From Psychrobacter sp. (GTDB lineage: Bacteria; Pseudomonadota; Gammaproteobacteria; Pseudomonadales; Moraxellaceae): DNA of 64,000 nt. Both the position numbers and the translations under genes were made by a program. This document shows positions 35,498-45,100 of this stretch, piece after piece. The DNA lies in the NCBI GenBank assembly GCA_018260445.1, contig JAGLBE010000005.1, positions 62,001-126,000 of the forward strand, in the 5' to 3' direction. The notes under the pieces are model-generated. The model was not told the origin of the DNA, did not search any database, and saw nothing but the letters and a program-made list of their open reading frames with translations. The stretch's first letter is position 1. Each line of letters opens with the position of its first letter.

Positions 35498-35788
35498 GGA
35501 GGCATCCAATTGATAATCTATAATAAAGGTGATAAAAAACGTTGTCGTCACGATGCTAAAATAGCATATTTTAGCAGCGACTTTTGTATTATAGAGGAGT
35601 CTTATGTTATGAGCCATGTATCAACGTAAACGGTAACAAAACGCCAAATGGTTAAGAAGATGGTAATATCCCGCAAATCTTGATATATTAATGGGTTGCC
35701 TCAACACAAAAATTATGACTTTGACATATCAAACAGTCCCCAACCCTTTGCTACCGCTACAACGATTAACTATAGAGTTTATTGCCTT

Positions 35789-37618
35789 ATGTCCCAAGCT
35801 CAAACCGATGACATTCATGTCTTATTAACCGCTGCTGTTAATGCCCTTATTGCTGAAGGGATTTTACCAAGCGACTGGCAAAATAGCAGCCAAATTACCC
35901 GCAGTAAAAGCGCTGACCATGGCGACTATGCCAGTAACATTGCCTTAATTGCTGCCAAAGCCGCTAAAATGCCGCCCCGAGCGCTGGCCGAAAAATTGAT
36001 AGCATTGCTGCCCGCAAATGACAGCATCGCTAAATTGGAAGTCGCCGGGCCAGGGTTTATCAATATCTTTTTAAACAATGCCGCCAAGTTTGCGGTGCTT
36101 GATGCTATTTTTACGGCGCAAGACCGTTATGGCTTAAGCGATGAATTTGCCGATAAAACCGTGCAGGTGGAGTTCGTGTCTGCCAATCCCACCTCAAGCT
36201 TGCATGTGGGGCATGGCCGTGGCGCCGCCTTTGGCATGAGCGTGGCCAATTTGCTCGAGGCGGTTGGTTATAAAGTCACCCGTGAATATTATGTCAATGA
36301 TGCGGGTCGGCAGATGGATATTTTGGCGCTGAGTACCTACCTGCGCTACTTGCAACTCAACGGGGCGCAATTTAGCTTTCCAGTGGGCGGCTATCAGGGC
36401 GATTATGTGACCGATATTGCCAAAACCATCCAAGCGCAGCAAGGCGACGCCTACGTGCAGCCGATGAGTGTTATCACTAACGATGTGGCAGACGATGCGG
36501 TGTACGATAGTGCGGCGGATGGCGAACAGATACTTGTATCGGGTGATAAAAACAAGCATCTTGATGGGTTGATTGCCAATAGCAAACAAGCTTTGGGCGC
36601 CCACTATGACGTCTTTTTAAATGCGGCGTTGACCAGTATTTTAGACGATATCAAAGATGACCTAAACGATTTTGGCGTCCGCTTTGAGCGTTGGTTTAGC
36701 GAAAAGTCGATTGCTGATGCGATTGAGCCGGTATTGGCTGAGCTAGATAGCCGAGGTCATTTATATGAAAAAGACGGCAATACCTGGTTTCGCTCCACCG
36801 ACTTTGGCGACGAAAAAGATAGAGTGGTTCGCCGTGCCAATGGCTTAACCACCTATTTTGCCTCGGATATTGCGTATCATAAAAATAAATTTGAGCGCGG
36901 CTTTGATAGCATTATTAATGTTTGGGGCGCTGACCATCATGGTTATATTGCCCGAGTACGTGCCGCACTAATGGCATTGGGTCTTGATGAGACAAAGCTT
37001 GAGGTTATCTTGGTACAGTTTGTGGCGCTATGGCGGGGGGCTGAAAAGGTACAAATGTCCTCGCGCTCGGGTCAGTTTGTCACCTTGCGTGAGCTACGTG
37101 CCGAAGTGGGCAACGATGCCGCCCGGTTTTACTATGTGGCGCGCCGCCCCGAAGTGCATGTCGATTTTGATTTGGAGTTGGCGAAATCGCAAAGTAAAGA
37201 CAATGCCGTGTACTATATTCAATATGCGCATGCTAGAGTATGTAGCGTGCTTGAGAAGATTGAGGAAAAAGGGTTTAGCATAGACGATGCCAAAGGGGCG
37301 GCGCATCAAACGCTATTGTCAGGTGAGATGGAAAGTGACATCATTAATGTGTTGGCCGCCTATGCCACCACGCTCAAACGTGCTGCAACAGGCTACGACC
37401 CGCATGTACTGACTAACTATCTTAAAGAGTTGGCGGCGTTATTTCACAGCTGGTATAACGACAATCGTATTTTGCCGGTTAGTATTATCGCTGATGCGAC
37501 GCCGAGTGCAGACGAGTTGGCGTTAATGCAAGCGCGTTTGCGTCTATCGAAAGCCGTGCGTCAGGTGCTTGCCAATGGGCTAAGCCTGTTAGGGTTATCC
37601 GCACCGACCAGTATGTAA
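35789..37618 (+). CDS. argS: Arginyl-tRNA synthetase
   Basis: Class I synthetase charging tRNA-Arg. The Add-1 N-terminal domain precedes SANPTSSLHVGHGRGAAFG (HIGH motif as HVGH). KVQMSSRSGQFV stands at the KMSKS position, which many ArgS proteins lack in canonical form. The DALR anticodon-binding domain ends the 609-aa protein. An upstream ORF extension from 35696 lacks family support, so the ATG at 35789 is chosen. The SPOR gene follows 36 bp later, an arrangement shared with Pseudomonas. Confidence 0.95.
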   Translation: MSQAQTDDIHVLLTAAVNALIAEGILPSDWQNSSQITRSKSADHGDYASNIALIAAKAAKMPPRALAEKLIALLPANDSIAKLEVAGPGFINIFLNNAAKFAVLDAIFTAQDRYGLSDEFADKTVQVEFVSANPTSSLHVGHGRGAAFGMSVANLLEAVGYKVTREYYVNDAGRQMDILALSTYLRYLQLNGAQFSFPVGGYQGDYVTDIAKTIQAQQGDAYVQPMSVITNDVADDAVYDSAADGEQILVSGDKNKHLDGLIANSKQALGAHYDVFLNAALTSILDDIKDDLNDFGVRFERWFSEKSIADAIEPVLAELDSRGHLYEKDGNTWFRSTDFGDEKDRVVRRANGLTTYFASDIAYHKNKFERGFDSIINVWGADHHGYIARVRAALMALGLDETKLEVILVQFVALWRGAEKVQMSSRSGQFVTLRELRAEVGNDAARFYYVARRPEVHVDFDLELAKSQSKDNAVYYIQYAHARVCSVLEKIEEKGFSIDDAKGAAHQTLLSGEMESDIINVLAAYATTLKRAATGYDPHVLTNYLKELAALFHSWYNDNRILPVSIIADATPSADELALMQARLRLSKAVRQVLANGLSLLGLSAPTSM

Positions 37619-37654
37619 GCCCTGTTAGCCCACCATCACCTATGGAGAGAATAC

Positions 37655-38626
37655 ATGTTAGCCAAAAAACCCAAGGGCGCCACCCCAAAGCGAGCATCTA
37701 GCGGGGCTGCAGGTTTAATATGGATGTTTGTTGGTGCGCTGCTTACCTTGATGATTGGTTTTTTTCTCTACTTATGGAATCCGCTGAATATGGGCGTCGA
37801 GCCCACTCCGCAAGAGCGCCCTACTGTGCAACCGATGAATAAGGCAAGCACTGAGGGCGGCGACTATCAATTTTATGACTTATTGCCAGAGCAGGAAATT
37901 ACCAGTATTCCAGATGCGCCGATTACCGATGCGGATGCGGATGCCAACAATCCCAATGGCGAGGCGCCTGCAGCGTTTGAGCCTGATGTGGTGGTCGTGA
38001 TACCTAGACCACAAGCGCAGCCGCGCGGCGACAACACTGCAAGCGAGGGCGACAATAGCAAGAGTAGTCAGAGTCAGAATGGTGCCAACAGCACTTCAAG
38101 CAATAACGCTGCTACCGCCACAAGCAAAAGTGACACGGCCGCAAACCCCGCCACGTCGACAGATACTATTGCCAATCCGATGCAATCAGCAGACTCGCCA
38201 CGCACGGGCAATAACGACACTAACAAAGTGGTGGTGGTAGAAGAGGAGGGCACCTACGATGACCCTAGTAGCCCCACCACCAGCAACCGTAATGATAAGG
38301 TTAACGCACCTGACGTTCAAAAAGCGGCAACTACGGGCACAGCGGTGAAAAACGCCAGTGCTAGCATCACTGCTTCTGATGTAAAAAAAACCTATATCCT
38401 GCAAATTAACAGTTATAGCGGCTCAGAAGAGGCGGATAAGCGTCGGGCTCAAGTGTTGATGGCAGGGGTGGATGCCCGAGTGGTGAAACGAAAAATGGAC
38501 AATGGTCAAACATTTTATCAGGTAGTGTCAACCCAAATGAGTAATGCGCAGCGGGTAAAAATGGTGCAGCAAAAACTACAAAATAGCGGCATCGACTCTT
38601 TGATTGTAGAGCAGCAGCATTCTTAG
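37655..38626 (+). CDS. SPOR-domain membrane protein
   Basis: A 323-aa FtsN-like protein. A short cytoplasmic basic tail (KKPKGATPKRAS), one transmembrane helix at about residues 21-43 (GLIWMFVGALLTLMIGFFLY), a long Asn/Ser/Thr/Asp-rich periplasmic linker, then a SPOR domain in the last 75 residues (TYILQINSYSGSEEADKRRA ... FYQVVST). SPOR domains bind denuded septal glycan, so a role in cell division is likely. AGAGAATACATG gives the start. Confidence 0.88.
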   Translation: MLAKKPKGATPKRASSGAAGLIWMFVGALLTLMIGFFLYLWNPLNMGVEPTPQERPTVQPMNKASTEGGDYQFYDLLPEQEITSIPDAPITDADADANNPNGEAPAAFEPDVVVVIPRPQAQPRGDNTASEGDNSKSSQSQNGANSTSSNNAATATSKSDTAANPATSTDTIANPMQSADSPRTGNNDTNKVVVVEEEGTYDDPSSPTTSNRNDKVNAPDVQKAATTGTAVKNASASITASDVKKTYILQINSYSGSEEADKRRAQVLMAGVDARVVKRKMDNGQTFYQVVSTQMSNAQRVKMVQQKLQNSGIDSLIVEQQHS

Positions 38627-38868
38627 TCACTGGTTAAGCAGTTGGTCAGTTAGCCAGTTAGTTTGCCGCTCGTTACAGGATACTCACCTGCCATTCACTT
38701 GTTATTCACCTGATTTTTATACCACCGCGAGTTATTTTTAGCTAGAAACTCAACGCGAGCTATAAACTCAACACTAGTAACCAAAAATTAAAAACCAAAA
38801 ACTAACTATTGACGGTCGCACATGCAGCGTCACTCCCTTCATTGCGGATAAAAAAAGGGCAGGATGGT

Positions 38869-40221
38869 ATGAGCTATACTTATGCGTTAACCCAAGATGT
38901 ACAGTGGCAAACGCAGGCAACTTGGCAGACGCCCGATACCCCGTTTATGGATTTTGCGTTTTGGCAGGCACTGGGCGACACCGGCGCCATTGGCGAGAAA
39001 GCAGGCTGGTTGCCACTGTATATTTTAATTGTTGCCGGCGATACTAAGCCCGATACCGATACCGAAACTAATACGAATACCAATAACAATACCGACAATA
39101 CGCAAACCTTGCAAGCGGTGATGCCGCTGTTTATTAAAGGCCATCATCAAGGTGAATATGTGTTTGACCATGCGTGGGCGGAGGCGTATGCCCGCTATGG
39201 TGCGGACTACTATCCGCGCTTGGTCACTTGCGTGCCTTATACACCGGTGCGTGGGCATCGCTTGTGGTTGAGCGAAGGGGTCAGTTTAAGCGCTGAAATA
39301 TGGCAAACTGCCTTACAAGCGGTGGATGGGGTTGCCAAACAGATTGGCGCATCAAGCTGGCATGGGTTGTTTGTCAACCAAGCCTTGGCAACACTGGCGT
39401 TGACTAGCCAGACAGCAGACAGTTTGTTACTCGTTGAACCCGAGCTCGACCCCGTGCTAACGCCCGATGCGCTACCTTTATTAGAGCGTCAAGGTTCACA
39501 GTTTTTATGGCACAATCAAAATTTGAGCGATATTGACAATGACGGCAATCCCAAGCCTTTTCACAGTTTTGAAGAATTTTTGAGTACATTGACCGCCAAA
39601 AAACGCAAAAACATCCGTGCCGAGCGCAAAAAGATTGCCAAGCAACACCTAAGCTGTCAACTAAAACTTGGCGACAGTATTAGTGATACAGACTGGGAAG
39701 TGTTTTATCAGTGCTATGCGGCAACCTATCTGGTGCGTGGTCGAAACCCCTACCTTACCCTAGAATTTTTTCGGCAAATTGGCCAAACTATGGCGTCCAA
39801 CCTGATGTTAGCACAGGGGCTGGAGGCATCAGGTGCTGTGATTGCCTGTAGTTTGTTTTTCTATGACAGACCGTCTACTACTGACTTGGACCAGCAAAGC
39901 GCCACCCTATATGGCCGCTACTGGGGGGCACTGGCCGAGTACGATAGCCTGCACTTTGAGCTCTGTTATTATCAAGGCATTGAGTTTGCAATCGCCCAAG
40001 GGCTTGCCTATTTTGACCCGGGCACCCAAGGCGAGCATAAACTGATACGGGGGTTTGTGCCGATTAAAACCCACTCTTTACACCGTATTTATGACCCTCG
40101 CTTTGTACCAGCCATTCGCGACTTTTGCGAGCAAGACCGCCTACATATGCAGCAGTATCGTCAACAAGCGCATGATTCACTCCCGTTTAATATGGATAAT
40201 ATGCCAAAATTTAAGGGGTAG
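38869..40221 (+). CDS. DUF482 (FemAB/GNAT-like) protein
   Basis: A 450-aa protein of the COG3146/PF04339 family, predicted acetyltransferase-like. TPFMDFAFWQALGDTGAIGEKAGW at the start, KRKNIRAERKKI, YLVRGRNPYLTLEFF and the C-terminal ELCYYQGIEFAIAQGL, YFDPGTQGEHKLIRGF are diagnostic. An Asp/Thr/Asn-rich insert (DTETNTNTNNNTDN) sits at about residues 63-77. The ATG at 38869 has AGGATGG upstream; a TTG at 38809 is a poorer start. ubiC starts 2 nt after the stop, so they form an operon. Confidence 0.87.
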   Translation: MSYTYALTQDVQWQTQATWQTPDTPFMDFAFWQALGDTGAIGEKAGWLPLYILIVAGDTKPDTDTETNTNTNNNTDNTQTLQAVMPLFIKGHHQGEYVFDHAWAEAYARYGADYYPRLVTCVPYTPVRGHRLWLSEGVSLSAEIWQTALQAVDGVAKQIGASSWHGLFVNQALATLALTSQTADSLLLVEPELDPVLTPDALPLLERQGSQFLWHNQNLSDIDNDGNPKPFHSFEEFLSTLTAKKRKNIRAERKKIAKQHLSCQLKLGDSISDTDWEVFYQCYAATYLVRGRNPYLTLEFFRQIGQTMASNLMLAQGLEASGAVIACSLFFYDRPSTTDLDQQSATLYGRYWGALAEYDSLHFELCYYQGIEFAIAQGLAYFDPGTQGEHKLIRGFVPIKTHSLHRIYDPRFVPAIRDFCEQDRLHMQQYRQQAHDSLPFNMDNMPKFKG

Positions 40222-40223
40222 GC

Positions 40224-40697
40224 ATGCAGCATCCTCTAGCCTCTGCCCCAACATCTTTACAGTATTGGCTGCGCGCCGATGGCTCATTGACGGCATTGCT
40301 AGAGGCCAAAGCGGGGCAAGCGCTACGCGTGCAGCGTATTTTTGAGGGCTATCGACCGCTCACCTTGGCGCAAAAAAAACAGTTGGGCTATCGAGGTTAT
40401 CAGTTAGGTCGGCCAATGCTTGGCTGGGTGCGCGAGGTGTTGTTGTATGGCAATGATGAGCAGCCGTGGGTACTGGCGCACAGTATTTTTCCAGCGCCAA
40501 GCTTGCAAGGCGACGCCAAACGCTTAAAGCAGTTGCAAAATATGCCTATTGGCTATGTGTTATTTAAGCGTCAAGCCAGCTTGCCAAGCCAGCGCAGTAT
40601 ACAGCGCATGGTGGATGGTTGGCAGCGGCAGACGCTGTATCACTGGCAGGGACGACCCTTGCTGATTGGTGAGACCTTTTTAGACGGGTTTTTATGA
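40224..40697 (+). CDS. ubiC: Chorismate lyase UbiC
   Basis: Converts chorismate to 4-hydroxybenzoate and pyruvate, the first step of ubiquinone synthesis. The WVREVLLYGNDEQPWVLAHSIFP block with the active-site Arg and the C-terminal LLIGETFLDGFL (the usual ERFLP Glu region) are recognisable. The 157-aa length is typical. The start is 2 nt after the stop of the upstream gene. No ubiA follows, which is unusual compared with enterics. Confidence 0.87.
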   Translation: MQHPLASAPTSLQYWLRADGSLTALLEAKAGQALRVQRIFEGYRPLTLAQKKQLGYRGYQLGRPMLGWVREVLLYGNDEQPWVLAHSIFPAPSLQGDAKRLKQLQNMPIGYVLFKRQASLPSQRSIQRMVDGWQRQTLYHWQGRPLLIGETFLDGFL

Positions 40698-41162
40698 GTA
40701 GTACACCGTTCTCAACTTATTAACACTCACTATAGACGCTTTTAAACCAGCAAATCAAAACCTTTAATCAAAAATGCCGGGTTAAAGCCACAGCCTACCT
40801 TAAGCGTTGCCAATAAGGTAAATAGTAGTGATAATGATGGGTGGTAATGGTAAATAGTCCGTCATGATAAAAAACATCAACTTTTTGCCAAGCCTTTAGT
40901 CAGAGTACAGTATTAGCGGCATGCGCATGCTTCGTTAGGGGTATGATTGCAACTGATATTAAACTGGTCATTTTAAATAAACATCAGCATAGGCTGATGT
41001 TATTTGTCTCTAATCTCTCATATTTCATGCTACACTTAGCCCATTATTCGGCATCTCTCAACCCTTAAGCGTTTAAAATATCAAAGCGCTGCTGGGCGCT
41101 ATTTTAAGGCAATAACCCGTCACCGCCATTATCATGATGACCCTCTAGACTAGGAATCTTTT
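40698..41162. other. ubiC-glyA intergenic region
   Basis: It holds a 9-bp stem-loop (AACATCAGC/GCTGATGTT, 40980-41001) and a candidate extended -10 (41028-41036). No gene and no glycine riboswitch recognised. Confidence 0.5.
41028..41036 (+). promoter_or_regulatory. Candidate extended -10 promoter of glyA
   Basis: TGCTACACT, about 125 nt before glyA. It has the same TGn-TACACT form as the proC candidate. It lies just after a hairpin (40980-41001). Confidence 0.4.
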
Positions 41163-42419
41163 ATGTTTAAAAATATCTCTATTCAGCAATTTGACCCCGC
41201 TTTATATGAGGCGATGACTGCTGAAAGCGCGCGTCAAGAAAGCCATATCGAACTGATTGCGTCAGAAAACTATTGCTCGCCGGCGGTGATGGCGGCTCAA
41301 GGCAGCGATTTGACCAACAAATATGCCGAGGGTTATCCCGGTAAGCGTTATTATGGCGGCTGTGAATATGTGGATGTGATTGAACAATTGGCGATTGACC
41401 GTGCCAAAGAATTGTTTGGTGCTGAATACGCCAATGTGCAACCCCACGCTGGTAGCCAAGCCAATTCTGCGGTGTTTTTAGCGCTGTTAGAAGCAGGCGA
41501 TACGGTACTTGGCATGAGCCTTGATGCCGGCGGCCATCTAACCCACGGCGCCCATGTTAATTTTTCGGGCATTAATTACAATGCGGTGCAATATGGTCTG
41601 GTAGAAGACACGGGTTTAATCGACTATGACGAAGTAGAGCGTTTGGCTCAAGAGCATCAGCCCAAAATGATTATTGCGGGTTTTTCGGCGTATTCGCAAG
41701 TGGTCGATTGGCAGCGTTTTCGAGATATCGCCGATAGCATTGGCGCCTACTTTTTTGTCGATATGGCGCACGTGGCAGGCTTGGTTGCCGCTGGGGTGTA
41801 TCCAAGCCCAGTGCCCTTTGCCGATGTGGTCACCACCACCACTCATAAAACCTTACGTGGCCCTCGCTCGGGCTTGATTTTATCGCGTGATGATAAGCTG
41901 GCGAAAAAACTCAACTCTGCCGTCTTTCCGGGTAACCAAGGCGGCCCGTTAATGCACGCTATTGCTGCTAAAGCTGTCTGTTTTAAAGAAGCCTTGCAGG
42001 ATGATTTCAAAAGCTATCAGGCGCAAGTGGTTAAAAATGCCAAAGCCATGGCAGCAGTGATTCAACAGCGTGGCTATGAGATTATCTCGGGCGGCACCGA
42101 AAATCACCTAATGCTCATCAGCCTAGTCAAGCAAGAGATGACTGGCAAAGAAGCCGATAAATGGTTGGGCGATGCCTATATCACGGTCAATAAAAATGCC
42201 GTTCCTAACGACCCCAAATCCCCGTTTGTGACATCGGGTATTCGTATTGGCACACCCGCCATTACCACGCGCGGTTTTGATGCGGCGCAGTGTGAAGACT
42301 TAGCTGGCTGGATTTGTGATGTCTTAGACAGCCGTGGTGATGAAACAGTGATTGCAGCGACTCGCGAAAAAGTGCAGGCTATCTGCAAAGAGCTACCGGT
42401 TTATGAGAAAAATCAATAG
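41163..42419 (+). CDS. glyA: Serine hydroxymethyltransferase GlyA
   Basis: PLP enzyme that interconverts serine and glycine with tetrahydrofolate. The PLP lysine is K229 in [42 protein letters not shown] and [12 protein letters not shown] are standard. The 418-aa length is normal. AGGAATC lies 5-11 nt before the ATG. An intrinsic terminator follows. Confidence 0.97.
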   Translation: MFKNISIQQFDPALYEAMTAESARQESHIELIASENYCSPAVMAAQGSDLTNKYAEGYPGKRYYGGCEYVDVIEQLAIDRAKELFGAEYANVQPHAGSQANSAVFLALLEAGDTVLGMSLDAGGHLTHGAHVNFSGINYNAVQYGLVEDTGLIDYDEVERLAQEHQPKMIIAGFSAYSQVVDWQRFRDIADSIGAYFFVDMAHVAGLVAAGVYPSPVPFADVVTTTTHKTLRGPRSGLILSRDDKLAKKLNSAVFPGNQGGPLMHAIAAKAVCFKEALQDDFKSYQAQVVKNAKAMAAVIQQRGYEIISGGTENHLMLISLVKQEMTGKEADKWLGDAYITVNKNAVPNDPKSPFVTSGIRIGTPAITTRGFDAAQCEDLAGWICDVLDSRGDETVIAATREKVQAICKELPVYEKNQ

Positions 42420-42456
42420 GCTTTAGGCTTTACGGTTTAGCTCACTCAAACTCAAT

Positions 42457-42489
42457 AACCGCTTGGCTGCATGGCCTAGCGGTTTTTTT
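42457..42489 (+). terminator. Intrinsic terminator of glyA
   Basis: AACCGCT (42457-42463) pairs with AGCGGTT (42478-42484), followed by TTTTTTT. Confidence 0.8.
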
Positions 42490-42618
42490 GTATCGTAAAG
42501 CCGAGTTTTCGTTAAATTATTTTTAGTATGGCATTAATATGGCATGAGCATTGTTTGAGAGCTATTTGAGCACTATGAATAAGATTGCTTTACGTAAGCC
42601 GTGTTATGGCAAACTGGC

Positions 42619-43227
42619 TTATGGCAAATTAGACAGCAACAACACCAGCCCCAATAGCGCCAAAACTACCCCGATGACACGATTGATAGCGACCTGTTTT
42701 GCCAACATCTTCGCTCGCAATGCTTGCTGAGAAAATAGTAACGCTACCAAAGCAAACCAAGCAAAATGCGTAAAGGACATAAAAGCGCCATAGCTGATTA
42801 ACACCCACTGCGGTGTGGCAACGCTGACGATTTGAGTGAAAGTGCTGATCACAAATAACGTGGTTTTAGGGTTTAGGGCATTGGTAAAAAATCCGTTTCT
42901 AAAAGCGCGCCCACCGCCTATGTTTGGCGAATTGCTTGCCGCAGTGACCGCAGATTGAGTGAAGGTTTTATAGCCAAGATAAACGAGATAGCATGCCCCT
43001 ATATATTTAATTACCTCTAAAAAGTTAGGCGCAACTTTTAAAATTAGTTGAATACCGATTAAGGTGTAAGCCACGTGCACCAAAACGCCCAGCGCAATGC
43101 CAATTGAGGTCAGTACCCCAATAGAGCGACCATATAGATAACTGTTTTTGGTCACAATCGCAAAGTCAGCACCAGGGCTTATCACTGCAAAAATGGTAAT
43201 CGCAATAACGGCATAAAATTCTTTCAT
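42619..43227 (-). CDS. LysE/RhtB-family amino acid exporter
   Basis: A 202-aa inner membrane exporter of six predicted helices. The N-terminus ITIFAVISPGADFAIVTKNS carries the SPGxD-type motif of the family, and IKYIGACYLVYLGYKTF and FFTNALNPKTTLF follow in order. It probably exports basic or neutral amino acids. It is divergent from a LysR-type gene 97 bp away, the classical arrangement of LysE with its regulator. Confidence 0.9.
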   Translation of the reverse strand: MKEFYAVIAITIFAVISPGADFAIVTKNSYLYGRSIGVLTSIGIALGVLVHVAYTLIGIQLILKVAPNFLEVIKYIGACYLVYLGYKTFTQSAVTAASNSPNIGGGRAFRNGFFTNALNPKTTLFVISTFTQIVSVATPQWVLISYGAFMSFTHFAWFALVALLFSQQALRAKMLAKQVAINRVIGVVLALLGLVLLLSNLP

Positions 43228-43254
43228 AAAAGGCCCTCATAGAAATAAAATGTA

Positions 43255-43304
43255 GTGGCATAGTGACACAGCTTTGGTTAGACTAAAATTGACTTATTTG
43301 CCAC
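43255..43304. promoter_or_regulatory. Divergent lysE/lysR control region with inverted repeat
   Basis: GTGGCA (43255-43260) and TGCCAC (43299-43304) form a widely spaced inverted repeat in the 97-bp gap between the two genes. It is a plausible LysR-type site, although the 38-bp spacing is longer than one dimer footprint. Confidence 0.3.
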
Positions 43305-43324
43305 AACATCTATGGAAGTTTGGC

Positions 43325-44242
43325 ATGATAGAACAACTCTCGTTAAACACCCTCAAATATTTTTATTATGTGGCGACCCATGGTAGCGTGACGGTTGCCG
43401 CCCAAAAACTGTTTGTGACCCAAAGTGCCGTCAGCAAGCAGCTTAAAAACTTAGAGCAAAGTTTAGGGATTGTGCTGTTTGACAGAGTCAATAAAACGTT
43501 AATATTGACGCAAAATGGCGAGGCGTTATTGTCCTGTTGTCAGCAGGTATTCACCCAATTGGATAACTGCTTATTGACCTTAAAGACGCCAAATGTATTC
43601 ACCCAGCAGTTGGTAGTGTCCTGTGAGCCGACGCTGGCGATGAAGTGGTTAATTCCACGTTTGGCGACTTTTAACCAGTTGCAATCAGGCGTTGATATTG
43701 TATTGCTCACGAGTGGCGGGCAAGTTGATTTTCAGGCGAGCAATGTAGATATCGCCCTACGCCGTAATGATTTTGCTTGGGGCGGGGGTATAGTGCATGA
43801 GAAAATGGCAGATGAGTATGTGGTCGCGGTTCGCAGCCCTAACCATCAGCCGAGCAAGCGCTTGTTACTATCATCGTCACGACCGCAATTGTGGCAACAG
43901 TTGACACATTCCAAGCTACTAGGCGATGAATTATTGACCTACGAGACTGTGGTTTTAGACCATTTTTATTTGTGCATCGAAGGCGCTTTAGCAGGGCTTG
44001 GCACTGCGGTGGTGTCAAGTTATATGGTGGAACAAGAACTCAATAATTATCTGCTGCAAAAGGTGCAACCGCCCATTGCCGATAGCTCATCCTATCATGT
44101 GTTGTCCGCCACCCCGTTTTTTGAAGACGATAGAAAGATGATATTTAAAACGTGGCTAAAGCATGAAATGCAAAAGAGTATGCAGCTATTTTTAAGCGAT
44201 AATGACTCACAAAATGGTTGCAACGATACTGCTTGTTTTTAA
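43325..44242 (+). CDS. LysR-family transcriptional regulator
   Basis: A 305-aa LTTR. The winged helix-turn-helix is NTLKYFYYVATHGSVTVAAQKLFVTQSAVSKQLKNLE (residues about 8-44), and the effector domain follows. The ATG at 43325 fits the family start; an upstream in-frame ATG at 43274 adds 17 atypical residues and overlaps the control region. It probably regulates the divergent LysE-type exporter, by analogy with LysG/ArgP. The ligand is unknown. Confidence 0.9.
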   Translation: MIEQLSLNTLKYFYYVATHGSVTVAAQKLFVTQSAVSKQLKNLEQSLGIVLFDRVNKTLILTQNGEALLSCCQQVFTQLDNCLLTLKTPNVFTQQLVVSCEPTLAMKWLIPRLATFNQLQSGVDIVLLTSGGQVDFQASNVDIALRRNDFAWGGGIVHEKMADEYVVAVRSPNHQPSKRLLLSSSRPQLWQQLTHSKLLGDELLTYETVVLDHFYLCIEGALAGLGTAVVSSYMVEQELNNYLLQKVQPPIADSSSYHVLSATPFFEDDRKMIFKTWLKHEMQKSMQLFLSDNDSQNGCNDTACF

Positions 44243-44289
44243 GAGAAAAAGAAAAGAGATGACAGATAACAGATAAGGGGGATGCCCCA

Positions 44290-45036
44290 ATGCCACTACA
44301 CATACACGCGCTATATCATGTTGATTTTGAAAAACTCGGTTATATTGAGCAGTGGGCTCAGGCGCACGGCCATAGCGTCAGCATAACGACGCTGTATCAC
44401 CAAGATAGCTTGCCTGAGCATGACCGCTATGATTGGTTGATTGTGATGGGCGGGCCGATGGGGATACATGACGAGGCAGCGTTCCCTTGGTTAATAGAAG
44501 AAAAGCAATATATCAAACAGGCTATCGACGCGGGTAAAACCGTTATTGGAATCTGTTTAGGCGCCCAGCTGATTGCCCATTGTTTAGGCGCCAAGGTTGC
44601 GCCGTCTGGCATTAAAGAGATTGGCTGGATGCCTATCGAGTTAACCGAGGCGGGCAAACAGCATCCTTTGCTACAGGATCTGCCAACACAAGCCTTTAAT
44701 GTCTTTCACTGGCACGGTGATGGGTTTGACTTGCCAAAAGGCGCAATCGCTATTGCTCAGTCAAAATTTTGGCACAACCAAGGGTTTATTTATCAAAATG
44801 AGACGCATCAAGCGCTAAAGACATGGGTCATGGGGTGGCAGTGTCATTTTGAAGTTATGCAATATAGCATGAGTGATATGATTAAGTTTGGCAGCGATTA
44901 TCTTAATGAGTCGCGGCTGTGTCATCCCGATTCGGTGCAATCGCCTGAGGATATACTGGTTCAAGGCGAGCGCTATATTGCAGACAACAATGCTTGGTTG
45001 GCGTCAATGCTCGATAGGCTAAACGTAACAGTCTAA
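44290..45036 (+). CDS. Class I glutamine amidotransferase-like protein
   Basis: A 248-aa GMP-synthase-type GATase1 domain protein. The nucleophile elbow is GICLGAQLIA, the oxyanion region MGGPMGIHDE, and FHWHGDGFDLP carries the conserved substrate-side His. No synthetase domain is attached, so it acts alone or with an unknown partner. AAGGGGGATGCCCCA precedes the ATG. Confidence 0.88.
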   Translation: MPLHIHALYHVDFEKLGYIEQWAQAHGHSVSITTLYHQDSLPEHDRYDWLIVMGGPMGIHDEAAFPWLIEEKQYIKQAIDAGKTVIGICLGAQLIAHCLGAKVAPSGIKEIGWMPIELTEAGKQHPLLQDLPTQAFNVFHWHGDGFDLPKGAIAIAQSKFWHNQGFIYQNETHQALKTWVMGWQCHFEVMQYSMSDMIKFGSDYLNESRLCHPDSVQSPEDILVQGERYIADNNAWLASMLDRLNVTV

Positions 45037-45100
45037 CCCTATGGGCAAGGCGCATGCAGCAAGGACGCCAGCGGTTGACATAAATTCTTAAACAATAGCA

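Noticed and set aside
40980..41001. Stem-loop AACATCAGC/GCTGATGTT as a terminator of ubiC
   Set aside because: No T-run follows and it lies 280 bp from ubiC; it could be a regulatory hairpin, but this cannot be shown.
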